A model generated the notes under the pieces. That model ran no database searches and had not been told where the DNA came from. It saw only the letters and a list, made by a program, of their open reading frames with translations. Shown in pieces: positions 10,401 through 19,106 of a stretch of DNA of 64,000 nucleotides. Within the stretch, counting starts at the first letter, position 1. Each line of letters begins with the position of its first letter. The position numbers and the translations under genes were made by a program. The DNA comes from Sphaerulina vaccinii (Eukaryota; Ascomycota; Dothideomycetes; Mycosphaerellales; Mycosphaerellaceae), in assembly GCA_022570795.1 (NCBI GenBank), contig JAKUDP010000025.1, forward strand, positions 139,001 to 203,000, read 5' to 3'.

Positions 10401-12394
10401 GCCAGCAGAACGGTGTCTCTGGCAGGAAGAAGGGCAGACAGCAGCTCATCGAGATCATGTTGGACGTGATGCGACAAGGCGACTTCGAACCTCCACAGGT
10501 CATCTACCTTGACATGTTTGTTGCACGCAGCATGTCAAAGTACCCTGGTCAGCTCATATTGAACGGAACTCTGCTCAGTGGCATTCTGCAACGGCTATGC
10601 CATCCTCCGGTCGAGACACTTCGAGACGACTGTCAGCTTAGTGTGGAGTACTTGCTATCAGTCTATCACCCCTCGGATACTGCAGCACTCATTCGGGCAT
10701 TGCAGCAGGCGAGGTTCTTTCGAGTGCTGAAGACAGTGTATCGTGGCGAGCGAATGTATACCGATCTGCTCTCGACATACTTCGAGGATCCAGAAGACAA
10801 GGACAAAATATTTGATTGTATCACATACTGTCTGCTCGAGAACCCTGGTCTCACACCGAAGCAGAGAGATGCTGTCAAAGAAGTTATTGTCGAGCATATT
10901 CACGACTTCGCAAACATTGATGTTGTGGAGACAGCGCGCACATTGGCACTGGCCGCGTCAGACTTGTTGCAGTCAAGTATAGACGTACTGTCTGACTCAC
11001 ACCAGCGATTCATCTTCCTTCGAGCATTGCTAGAGCCAGCACTACTCCGAGATCGACAGCTGTCAACGTCGCCTTTGCCACAAAGCAAGCATGGCGCATT
11101 TACCGAGCAATATGTTCGGCTCATGTGCAGACACGAACCTCTTCATGTTGCCGACTACATCAAGACTTCGCCTTCAGGCGATCTACGCTTGGACCAAGTA
11201 CTGCCTTCGATGGAACACAGCGGCGTCATTGATGCTGCAGTAGCCATTCTAGCACGGGACGGTCTTGCCAGAGATGCCATGGATCGTTTGGTATCTCACA
11301 TGCAAAGCTTACAGCATGCTTTAGCAAGTCTACTTCATACTGCAGCCACAAACCCGGACATAACCGCATCTCAAGGCACATCTGATGACCTGGTCGAGGA
11401 CCTTGAGAAGTACACGAAAGTCGGCATCTGGTTATGTCAAGGTCAGACTGCGGTGACTGAGCGCATACCACGTCCGAGAACGAACATCGCTTGGGACATC
11501 AATGAGAATGACTTAGACATGGACGAATACCTCTGGCTCAACCTGATAGATGTCATTGTGCAAGTCAGCCAGAACGTCGGTACAACAGCCAAGCGCTACG
11601 CCAGACTTCCCTCGGGACAGGATCAAGACTCATTTGACACGAACAAGCTCGCTTCATCTCTACGTGCAAATGTTCAACAAGCGTTCACAGCTCTTCTCGC
11701 AGCCACTGCCACACCCAACATCAACAAGTCCTCATCATCGCCAACAACACCGCAACCCAAGCAGCCTCCAAATCATCTAAGCTTTCTCCGCATCCTCCGC
11801 GCCTTCCTCACCCGCGCCTCCAAAACCAATCCCTCCCTCTCCGACCTCCGCGCCGTCCTAGCAGACATCTTCTCAGCATACACATTCGAACAATCCGTCC
11901 TCGAACTCGCCCACGGACTCCTCGGCTCAGACGTTTTCACCGACATTTCCAAAGTCCACGACCTCCGACAACGTGGCTGGCGTCCTTCATCACAAGTCTG
12001 CCAACACTGTAAACGTCGAGCTTGGGGACCAGGTTTAGGCGAAAAAGTCGTTTGGGACGAATTCGTTATGAAAGAAGAGGAAAGGAGAGTTGAGAAATCT
12101 AGAAAGATGATGGAAAAGGGAGGTGGAGAGATGGCGAGGAGACTTTCTAGAGGGAAGGGAAAGATGTCTGTTCCGTCTACGCCGGGTTTAGGGACTGGTG
12201 CTGGGAATGAGGATGAAGTGAAGAAGATGAGTTTGGTGGTTTTTGCTTGTAAGCATGTGTTTCATCGGGTCTGTCTTGATCCGTTGTTTGGAGAGGGGGG
12301 TGATAGTAAGAAGAGGTTGGGGAGTGCGTCCAGGCCTGAGATGTATAGATGTCCGATTTGTTCGAGTGGGGAGGAGAGGAAGGAACATGGATGA
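7499..12394 (+). CDS. VPS8: CORVET complex subunit Vps8
   Basis: An uninterrupted 1631-residue frame from ATG 7499. The N-terminus (about residues 1-230) is acidic and Ser-rich. A beta-propeller-like region follows, with WD-type strands such as TSIAIAADYSTIASGHANGS. A long alpha-solenoid contains the Vps8 core, including HTYHQDLFSHQLESVVERLD and FLLGFNDLTVGTLSNWADRL. At the C-terminus (from about residue 1500) lies a split RING-H2: CQHCKRRAWG, then FACKHVFHRVC, then YRCPICSSG. Vps8 is the Rab5/Vps21-binding subunit of CORVET, the early-endosome tether for fusion with the vacuole. Length and domain order are normal. The frame is intact over 4.9 kb, a useful internal control for sequence quality. 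Confidence 0.93.
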   Translation: MSSVTGDAHEGGNNEDVEADESIRDAEGRIELRDAGEDEDAAEYGDSEEPVPREEILAAEEDVLPEAEGVEDDATESTEQAMDQDFAQLDRNQEGSVDEEGVDIGPSTPIAQRSPLGSVLDSGSIPDDTPSRAGSILSSPGRDASPLPRRVSERKGVMRTPSGALQPFERRFETRLSASPGSPRASSPAFLTPHSRQISISSQLSGISSDAGDSATDTPQAPWDVVRWTKLRKLTGQAFSESGKRSFGRPTCMAVSALIAIGTSKGLVLGFDYHQTLKIIIGPGTKATECGSVTSIAIAADYSTIASGHANGSIFTWEVSRPSRPFLQIPPLDRSVLQQRAHPDGHLESCAILHVGFLGTRHTALVSADAGGMAFSHLATRGLGPVARSIKTTRLLGRYPSANPQDERIRKPSSVLAFSPLPLGNVEQTTDAMGLTALLTPYLLVIVSTTPIAQTQHKSPRPKDVTPHSTLSGCLAWFPAVKLKASSADAEKGNSNTKLVYCWSNVLTVLDVKVTEAQEGEKQKLPTLEFSARSRWRADEAIVAVQWLGRSVLGVLTISQRLLIVEDGMLQVTDSIDLLHRHTYHQDLFSHQLESVVERLDSDDPSLHGVIADAFYMSFKAYKGRTFLLGFNDLTVGTLSNWADRLMALMENGDHINAIRLATEYYSGGANNVVIGLPDADAARHEVVRERNLAMISASLSYTFAQQDEDRDARLKELAEVCFEACVTMKELDYLCSTVFDTFEDADEEGVFISTLKPYVLDGELTRLPPAVVTATVAYFIGENEAARLEELLIRLDPLSCDLDQVTMLCRQHSLYDALIYIWTQALRDFVTPLIDLLSLVRMLQDGDEDEDITENPYYESAMKTFPYLAYSLTGRRYPSGDFMDDDEAYRARTDLYDYLFSGTAVAWPPGSKKVFHTTQDISDEPAFPYLDLLLQFDAASFISMLNEAFEDPFVNEPEEENGVNGTSQQNGVSGRKKGRQQLIEIMLDVMRQGDFEPPQVIYLDMFVARSMSKYPGQLILNGTLLSGILQRLCHPPVETLRDDCQLSVEYLLSVYHPSDTAALIRALQQARFFRVLKTVYRGERMYTDLLSTYFEDPEDKDKIFDCITYCLLENPGLTPKQRDAVKEVIVEHIHDFANIDVVETARTLALAASDLLQSSIDVLSDSHQRFIFLRALLEPALLRDRQLSTSPLPQSKHGAFTEQYVRLMCRHEPLHVADYIKTSPSGDLRLDQVLPSMEHSGVIDAAVAILARDGLARDAMDRLVSHMQSLQHALASLLHTAATNPDITASQGTSDDLVEDLEKYTKVGIWLCQGQTAVTERIPRPRTNIAWDINENDLDMDEYLWLNLIDVIVQVSQNVGTTAKRYARLPSGQDQDSFDTNKLASSLRANVQQAFTALLAATATPNINKSSSSPTTPQPKQPPNHLSFLRILRAFLTRASKTNPSLSDLRAVLADIFSAYTFEQSVLELAHGLLGSDVFTDISKVHDLRQRGWRPSSQVCQHCKRRAWGPGLGEKVVWDEFVMKEEERRVEKSRKMMEKGGGEMARRLSRGKGKMSVPSTPGLGTGAGNEDEVKKMSLVVFACKHVFHRVCLDPLFGEGGDSKKRLGSASRPEMYRCPICSSGEERKEHG

Positions 12395-12537
12395 GACGGT
12401 AGCATGAAGAAACTTTTGTGCTATGTAGCATCGTGAATTGCAATCTTTACATCTTCAGGGCTCCTACAGTGCACAAAGCTCGACAAGATATTTATTACTC
12501 TACACGATGCTTTGCTGAGAAAAGCACACATCAACAG

Positions 12538-13209
12538 CTACTCTCGCAAGATCCTGACACATTTCTCTAAGTCTTCGCGCGGTACACCCAAATCATTAAT
12601 ACTCTCATCACGATTAGGCCACCCAATCGCGATCCCGCACAAAATCTCCTGCTCCGCATCTATGCCAAATTCATCTCTCAGCACTTCCGGATACCCAGTA
12701 ACTGAAACCTCCAAACAGCTCGCCAATCCAACATCCGTCAATGCTAACATGAGAGTCTGAATAAACAACCCAACACACATTGCATCGACTTTCTCCAAAC
12801 ATTTGTCCTGCGATATGACACCCACAACAGGCGCATCGAAGAATGAGAAATTCCGCAGCTGCGCTTCATGATGAGATTCTTTGTCAGATCTGGGGATATT
12901 GTAGCCTCGAGGTCCGTAGAGGAGTTTCCCTAGTTCTGAACGGTATTGTTTGAATTTCGCTGGTAGAGGGGGGATCCGAGGGCTAGTGATGCGGGCTGCA
13001 GAACTAAGAGCTGAGACGATGCGTGAGCGAGCGGGCCCTGTGGCGAGATGTAGACGCCAATTTTGAATGTTAGAGTTAGAGGGTGCTTGTTGTGCGAGGC
13101 GGAGACAGGATTGGAGGAGGGAGTCTGGGACTGGTTGTATTGTGAAGCTGCGGGTGGAGTGGCGCGCGAGTATGATTTCTGAGAGGGTCTTGGTTGGAGG
13201 ACTGGACAT
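12538..13209 (-). CDS. Nitroreductase-family FMN oxidoreductase
   Basis: A 223-residue single-exon protein from ATG 13209. The N-terminal ILARHSTRSFTIQPVP carries the Arg/Ser motif that contacts FMN phosphate in the nitroreductase superfamily, followed by LRLAQQAPSNSNIQNWRLHL, the classic APSxxNxQPW-like block. The C-terminal half has the dimer-interface helix (GLFIQTLMLALTDVGLASCL) and EILCGIAIGWPN. Such enzymes reduce nitro-aromatics, quinones or related acceptors with NAD(P)H; the natural substrate is unknown. It is convergent with VPS8 and divergent from the phosphopantetheinyl transferase, with about 300 bases between start codons. Confidence 0.88.
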   Translation of the reverse strand: MSSPPTKTLSEIILARHSTRSFTIQPVPDSLLQSCLRLAQQAPSNSNIQNWRLHLATGPARSRIVSALSSAARITSPRIPPLPAKFKQYRSELGKLLYGPRGYNIPRSDKESHHEAQLRNFSFFDAPVVGVISQDKCLEKVDAMCVGLFIQTLMLALTDVGLASCLEVSVTGYPEVLRDEFGIDAEQEILCGIAIGWPNRDESINDLGVPREDLEKCVRILRE

Positions 13210-13511
13210 GATGAATCGTGCTTTGGAGCTTGAGTTGTTCTTGACTTTCCTGTATGTATTGATTTGGCTGATCCGACTTCGTCAGTGAGGAAGGTTCATA
13301 ACGTAGACTCGCGTCGCTACGAGACTGCTACATCGGCTTTCGGTCAGTTGAGATGCGGTCGTGAATGCGGCGATATGGCCATGTTGATGAGCTTTGGTTT
13401 GATGCATCCATCCCAGGTCATTTGGCTAGTCCCCGTCTTCCCGTAGCCAATGACTCGAGCAGCCGTGTCAAACTTCGCGTCGCCCATCTTCTTGTCCATC
13501 AACAGACAACC

Positions 13512-14198
13512 ATGCCTCCAAGACCTTTCCCCTTTGCCCTCCGTATCGGCACAGACATCGTCAGCCAAAGCCGGATCCGCGACGTGATTACGAGGAAATC
13601 ACCTAACGGTGGAGTATCACAACTCGACGCCTTTCTGCGGCGAGTGTTCACCGACCGCGAGCAACGAATCTTCCGGGAGCGCTTTCAAGGCTTCGATGTC
13701 AGCAGGACCACGCGTCTGCCTATCGTGACGGCACATCTGGCTGGAAGGTGGGATCGTGTACTCCACGTTCAAACACATCATCTCTAACTCAGGTATAGAT
13801 GGGCTGCCAAAGAGGCTGCGATCAAAGCAGTCAAGCCGCGCAAGCTCACTCACTTGGACGTAGAGGTTCTGCAACAGCCCGAGACCAGAGAACTATACGC
13901 TCTGATCCGAGACCATACTTTTATTCCCAGTCCACGGCTAAGGGGACCCCCCAATCGACATGTTGTGAAACGACTCACTTTGGCAGAGGAGCCGAGCACG
14001 ACTCCTGGTGATACGACTAGGGCTGATCTCGAGTCGGAAATGCAGCGGAAGTACTCGGACGAGCCATCTGGCCAAGTAGCCAAACTCAGTATCAGCCATG
14101 ATGCGGATTATGCGACTGCTGTCTGCATGGCAGCAGAAGACTCGATTCCTGGCGATGTCGGCGGAGAGGCCACAGCTAGGCTATACTTCGACTCCTGA
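13512..14198 (+). CDS. Holo-ACP synthase (Ppt2-type 4'-phosphopantetheinyl transferase)
   Basis: Two exons, 13512-13747 and 13793-14198, give 213 residues. The 45-nt intron has donor gtggga, branch ctaac and acceptor cag, and keeps frame (AG|G). The ATG at 13512 is in good context (aaccATGcct). Motifs of the AcpS family are visible: IGTDIVSQSRI near the start (metal-binding Asp), VFTDREQRIF, and HLAGR...WAAKEAAIKA, which holds the catalytic Glu/Lys helix across the splice junction. A C-terminal ISHDADYATAVCMA strand completes the fold. These enzymes transfer phosphopantetheine from CoA to acyl carrier protein. The small AcpS-type form in fungi serves the mitochondrial ACP. The N-terminus is only weakly presequence-like. 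Confidence 0.85.
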
Positions 14199-15111
14199 GT
14201 GATGTGATTCGATCACAACAATGTCCTGAGTCCTGGAAAGCCACTCTCCTGCTCTGTGTGCAGAAGTGGGCATCAGATTAGCATTACGACACATAGGTCC
14301 ATGGTGCATTGAACCAAGGAGAGGGATATGGTATGCCTGGCCAGTCCTTACGGCGGTCTTCAGGACGCATACAAGCTTTAGGCATTCTCCTCAGGAGGTC
14401 GGCTCGAACTAGTGGCTGACGAGTGCATCACATATTCACGCCTGGAGCTTGCTTGTTGCTTGTAGACAGCCAGGCTGCAACTGGACCACATGCAGCATTG
14501 CAGAATCTGCCCTTCCAATCAGGCAGATATTCTATGGGACGCAACTCAACGATCAGATGAAAAGACAGTTCTTCACAAGGGCACTTTGCAGGGCAGTCTT
14601 GGCATGCCGGTGCCACGCTATCAAAGAGCTCGTGAGCCTACTGATACCAAGACAATTCCCATGTAGCTGTTGCGTGCTTGTCCACAAGAACGCAACGAGC
14701 ACGAATGAATGCCTCTGGACATGGAGCTAGGCAATAAGATAAACAGTAACGTCAAGTCGACCAGGCCTTGTCCTAGTCCGTACTAGGAGAATACAATCTC
14801 TTATAGCTGAGATATAGACGGCAAGCTTTGTATTAATGGCATATAGTATTCGATATAGTTATACCCTAGAAACGTACATAGAGAGAGAGAGAAGATATCT
14901 TAGCAGCTGGAAAGAAAAGAGGCCATTAAGCTGACATAATCAATCGTGTTCCAGAAAAAGATCCCTAGTTTGCACCTTACCTCGTCCTCCTTCTCTTCCT
15001 CAACATCATTACCACGATTACTTCTCATCTTGCAATACGCGACTTCCCCCGGGTTTCACTTTGTGCCCTTCTCCACAATGCCCCAAGGCATATCAGCAGA
15101 AGATATGCTCC
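14199..15111. other. Intergenic region, convergent 3' ends
   Basis: About 910 bases with no recognised gene. It contains a short (GA)n run at 14879-14900 and AT-rich sequence at 14740-14900. A 62-93 codon frame on each strand around 14428-14730 shows no recognisable domain. Confidence 0.4.
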
Positions 15112-17827
15112 TCATTCATCCATCGTGATATCAATGGGATTCCACCGGTCTCCTCCGGCCGTCAAAGGAGCTGGAGCGCCTTTCCTCGGCGGACAATTCG
15201 CAACGGCAACGTTCAGCTCCCGAAAAAACCTCCCAGCCAGCTCGCTCTCCAAAGTGAAGCACTTGAGATCTGGATGACCTTTCTTGGCCATACACCCATG
15301 GGACCTCACAGCGCACATATACAATGCCTCGGCATCATCGCAGTTACATTGGCTAATGATGTAACGTACCTGGTCTTCAGAAGCTTGACCTTCGAGGAAG
15401 GACTGGTCTCTGTATACGAGGACTGGGCCATCGGCGTACTCGGGAGATCCTGCGATGTTGTCGACGCATCGTCGACCTGGCGTGCAAGCAGGATGCTCTC
15501 TTCTATGGAAGACATCTGGCTCGACTTTGGGGATCGGACTAATATCGCGAGTGTGCTTGCGACGCTTGCCCTTCGGGTCTGATTGGTCCTGTTGCTCGGG
15601 CGATCGAGATCGCTTGCACTCGGACTTGACCTGTATTGGGCTGGTGTCCTGGGCACGGCGTTTGCTTCTGCGATGCTTGCGTTTTGAGACGGACTCATGC
15701 TCCGCTGGAGAAGGCTTGGCCGTGGTCTCAACCTTCGCTGATTGGTATTGCTGCTTGTCCGCATCGACTTCCTCAGCAAGCTTCGCGGCTTCTGAGGGAC
15801 CTGGATCTGAGCCACGGGATGCACCTGGTCTCATCGCCAGTTCAAGCTTGGGCCCTTGATTAGATGTTACAAGCTCATCGGCAGCCCGGAAAGTCATGTC
15901 GACAAAATCGTTCATGACCCCCGCAAAGTCTGTGGCCCACACACTTTCGTCGTCCGGAGCATCTGTGAGCTGCAACTCATTGTCGTCTTCAAGAGTGCCT
16001 ATGGACCTTTGTTGGCCTGTGGTAGCGTAGTCAAGGGCAGCATTAAAGAGCGTGGTCTCATGACCAACGGATCTTTGCGAGTCACGTTCTTGGCTTCCGA
16101 GAACGAGTTCCTCCTCGGCTACGCTGTGGCCCACTGGTTGTTGATCCTCATCCCCTGGCGAACTGCTTTGGGATGCCTGACTGCCTTGGGACCCAGGCTG
16201 TTTGTGTGCCGGCGTCCACTGCTGAGAGGCATGACAAGAAGAGCTTGGCTGGGTAATTGGCGTCGAGGGCGTCGTCACGTAAGACTCTTCAGACGCCGTT
16301 CTACAGAACGGAGTCCTATAGCGCCGTGGCTCAGGCGTGGAATGGTTGCTGTGGCCATCTGTGTCTTCCTGAGCGGGATTGGCGTTGTTGGCTGCCTCAG
16401 CCTTCGCATCCTCGGTGCCATCTTCTCCAGTTTGAGGTGCGAGGCCATCGGCGCTGTCGAGGTTCTGATTCAGGTCATCCAGTTGCTGATCAGCGCCGTC
16501 TATTAGCTCGACCTTGACAGCAGCGCGATGGCCGTCATTAGGTCTATGATAATCGCGCTCTGCAGAAGTCAGCACAATCCCTTGTTTGAACAGGTCGTCA
16601 AGGACTCACGATCTGCATGCCACTGGCATAATTTCTCCTTGCCTCCTCCAACTGTAGCGCACCCGACACACGCTCCATTGAACCAAGTTCCTTTGGTCAC
16701 GCAATGCGGAAATGGGCTCTTGCCGTCCTTGCAGTGTGAACATTTCCAGGACCTTAAGACTCCGACACAGTATACCAGCAATGCCGCAAACGTTGTTTCG
16801 CGGCCAATGTTTACGTGTTTCCCAGCTTCGAGGAAGTCGGGACTGAATCTCAAAGGTCGCTGAAGCGGAATGTTGAGCAACTTCAGGTGTCCAGAAGTTA
16901 ATGGCTTTCCGTTGCGACCTGCCATGCAGTACTCCAGCAGCGGCAATGTGTGGTCGATGTCCATGGGCTGGAAGTCCGGTCCTGCAATAGACCAATTGGT
17001 GTCTGTTGGGATTTCGTATTCGAGGGCCAGTCGTGGGCTGTTGGAACTATAGTCCTTCCAGAAGGCAGGCTGATCTGGAATTACTTGGTCTTCATCAGAG
17101 TTCTTCTCGTGCCACTCGGAAATGGCTCCCATGGCTTGGCCCAGTTTCCAGACAGGTCGTTCATCATCGTTCCATGCTACTTCCTGGTGCGTCAGACCCG
17201 CTTCGGAGACAGCATGAACATCATGCCATCGGCCACCACCTATCTGCACAGACATGGCGTTGTCCTCATCCCGCAAGATTTGCTCATTCGTCACGACTGT
17301 CGACTTCCATCGTAATTGATAGTAGATCAAACCATCCTCTACTCTCATTCCAAAGATCTGGTCCACCTCAAAATCTCGTTCGAGCAACGTACCAGCGTCA
17401 TCTGGCTGCTCCTCTTGAACACCGCTCAGCAGTTCAGCATCTTCGGGGTCGTCTGCATCCGACTCCGTGTCTTCATCAAGCATAGGGCCAGATGGCGCAG
17501 CTTGTCTCGGTACACGACCAGGCATTCGTGATCCAGTCTCGGACGTGACTTGCTCTTGCTCAATGCTCTCCATAAGTTCTCGCTCATCTATGGAGAACAT
17601 GATACGTGCTGTCTGGGAAGCTGGAGTGGCTCATCAGTAAGTGGTCGACCCTGTGGTTCTCCGCAGTACTTACGTGGATGACCTGCTACCGACTTCAAGT
17701 GTGCTCGTCCTGGACTTGGAGCGGCGGACTTTGCTCTTTGAGCTCGCGAAGCTGGTGAAAGCTTTGATATGTCACGATTCACTACACGACCATATATGGC
17801 GTCGCCTCTCCAGGAAGCATTAGGCAT
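15112..17827 (-). CDS. Uncharacterised nuclear-type protein: chromo-like segment plus DUF3716-like Cys cluster
   Basis: Three exons on the minus strand, 17827-17674, 17620-16610 and 16559-15112, give 870 residues. Both introns have consensus donors (gtaagt, gtgagt), pyrimidine/CTGAC signals, ctccag or ctgcag acceptors, and matching phases. The first exon is short and basic/Ala-rich. About 85 residues into exon 2, after an acidic stretch, FEVDQIFGMRVEDGLIYYQLRWK resembles the first half of a chromodomain (xEVexI...Y.vrWK). Further on is a Cys-rich block, WKCSHCKDGKSPFPHC followed by CVGCATVGGGKEKLCQWH, like DUF3716 of filamentous fungi. The last exon is Ser/Glu-rich with KR-rich nuclear signals and ends in a second Cys-containing segment. 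The function is unknown; a chromatin role is inference. Confidence 0.7.
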
Positions 17828-18232
17828 TGGCCAGTGGTGCAAGAGGATGATCAATGATGTGCAACAGCTAACAATTCAGGACTATCTCACGCGAACGGCA
17901 CGCGCGTCGCGTCTGCATCCATGCCAAGTGCTCCGCTTCATTGACCTCATGGATCAAGGTACGAGGGTGGTTGATTGTTAATTTCAAGTTGTTAGCACCT
18001 CGAATCAAGACTATGCAGATCTCGAAGCACACTACAGAAATGCCCAGCTGCCCAGGTCCTTCTCGATAGTCGCCCATGCTCGAAATCAAGCTCATAAGTG
18101 TACCGATCGCAGTACATGTAACACTTCCTATACGGCAGAGAAGGATCTCATAGGGACGTTCAACTTCCGCTTTTGCATTGTGAGCATGCTGGTTTGTGAA
18201 GCCCGCCCATCGAATCCAACCTCATGCTTGTA

Positions 18233-18374
18233 CAGCCCCTCATATGCATACGGGTATTTCCCGAAGGACTGTCCAACAGGCTTTGGCCAATAAGATGATG
18301 TGTTTACACGCAATCGTGCCTGTGCATCCTATTCAACAGCGCTCGGGAAATACCCGTATGCATATGAGGGGCTG
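18233..18374. mobile_element. MITE with perfect 32-bp TIRs and TA target duplication
   Basis: Bases 18231-18264 (tacagcccctcatatgcata...) are an exact reverse complement of 18343-18376. Taking the outer TA on each side as the target-site duplication leaves a 142-bp element with perfect 32-bp terminal inverted repeats starting CAGCCCCTC. A partial inner repeat (ctgtccaacagg against ctgttgaatagg) makes it nearly fold-back. TA duplication plus CAG ends are typical of Tc1/mariner-Pogo (Fot1-like) elements. It has no coding capacity, so a transposase in trans would be needed. The perfect arms suggest recent insertion. Confidence 0.88.
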
Positions 18375-18520
18375 TAGCGGTATAGCTTACATTGGACAAG
18401 GTCATGGGGAGACCTCCCATGCGTGGTTGTTTGTGGAGACCAACTGTGCTTCCGAAAGCTTGCTCTACGGGATCACGCTGGCCAGCCGTGCAGCTCCTTT
18501 CCTGGCACACAATATACGTA

Positions 18521-18741
18521 CAGTGGTGCTAGCCGAAGTGGAACGCGTCCGTGCACGGTATATGTCGCTGCTCTTCCAAGCGCGCTCGCACTTATAACTT
18601 TCCGGAACTGTCGGCGTATACTAAATGGCTCCGAGTAAGCCTAGGGTACATATTCAGAGGGTCTTAGAGTCTATTGCAAGACATTGAACTTGAGAGTAGT
18701 GCGGGACGCACAGACCCGTTCCACTTCGGCTAGCACCACTG
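18521..18741. mobile_element. Second TA-flanked MITE, different TIR family
   Basis: Bases 18519-18545 (tacagtggtgctagccgaag...) are an exact reverse complement of 18717-18743. The next 11 inner bases match at 9 positions, giving about 36 bp of inverted repeat. TA flanks both ends. The element is 221 bp and non-coding. Its TIR (CAGTGGTGCTAGCC) differs from the neighbour's (CAGCCCCTC), so these are two independent insertions 146 bp apart and not one split element. Confidence 0.87.
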
Positions 18742-19106
18742 TACTCCAGCCTTCATCAACACTATGTGCCAGCTCCAGATCATACAACACCACTGCACCC
18801 TATCTACACTTGCAGCATCTGGGTCATATCACAGCCACGTAAGCTCTGCACGCCCCCCAGACTGCTGCTAGGTGTGCCATTGCTCGACTTAGCTCCAAAG
18901 CTACATGGATACATGCCGTCTGGTCGAGATGAAAACACCAGGTTTGGCTGGACTGGAGGCTTGTCGACCAGCAGCAGGAGTTCTCGGACCAAGCGCTTCA
19001 GTCCTTGGGAAGTTGGTCCACGCAGGCATGGAATCTCTGCTCATCATCGCCACAAGTCTGGCACTCCGTCGCACGATTGACCTGCTTCTGCACAACGATT
19101 CCAGAA

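Larger units (their letters stand above)
17828..19106. promoter_or_regulatory. Divergent intergenic region with two TA-flanked MITEs
   Basis: 1.28 kb between two divergent start codons. It must carry both promoters and also holds the two inverted-repeat elements at 18233-18374 and 18521-18741. No coding frame with a recognisable domain was seen. Confidence 0.5.
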
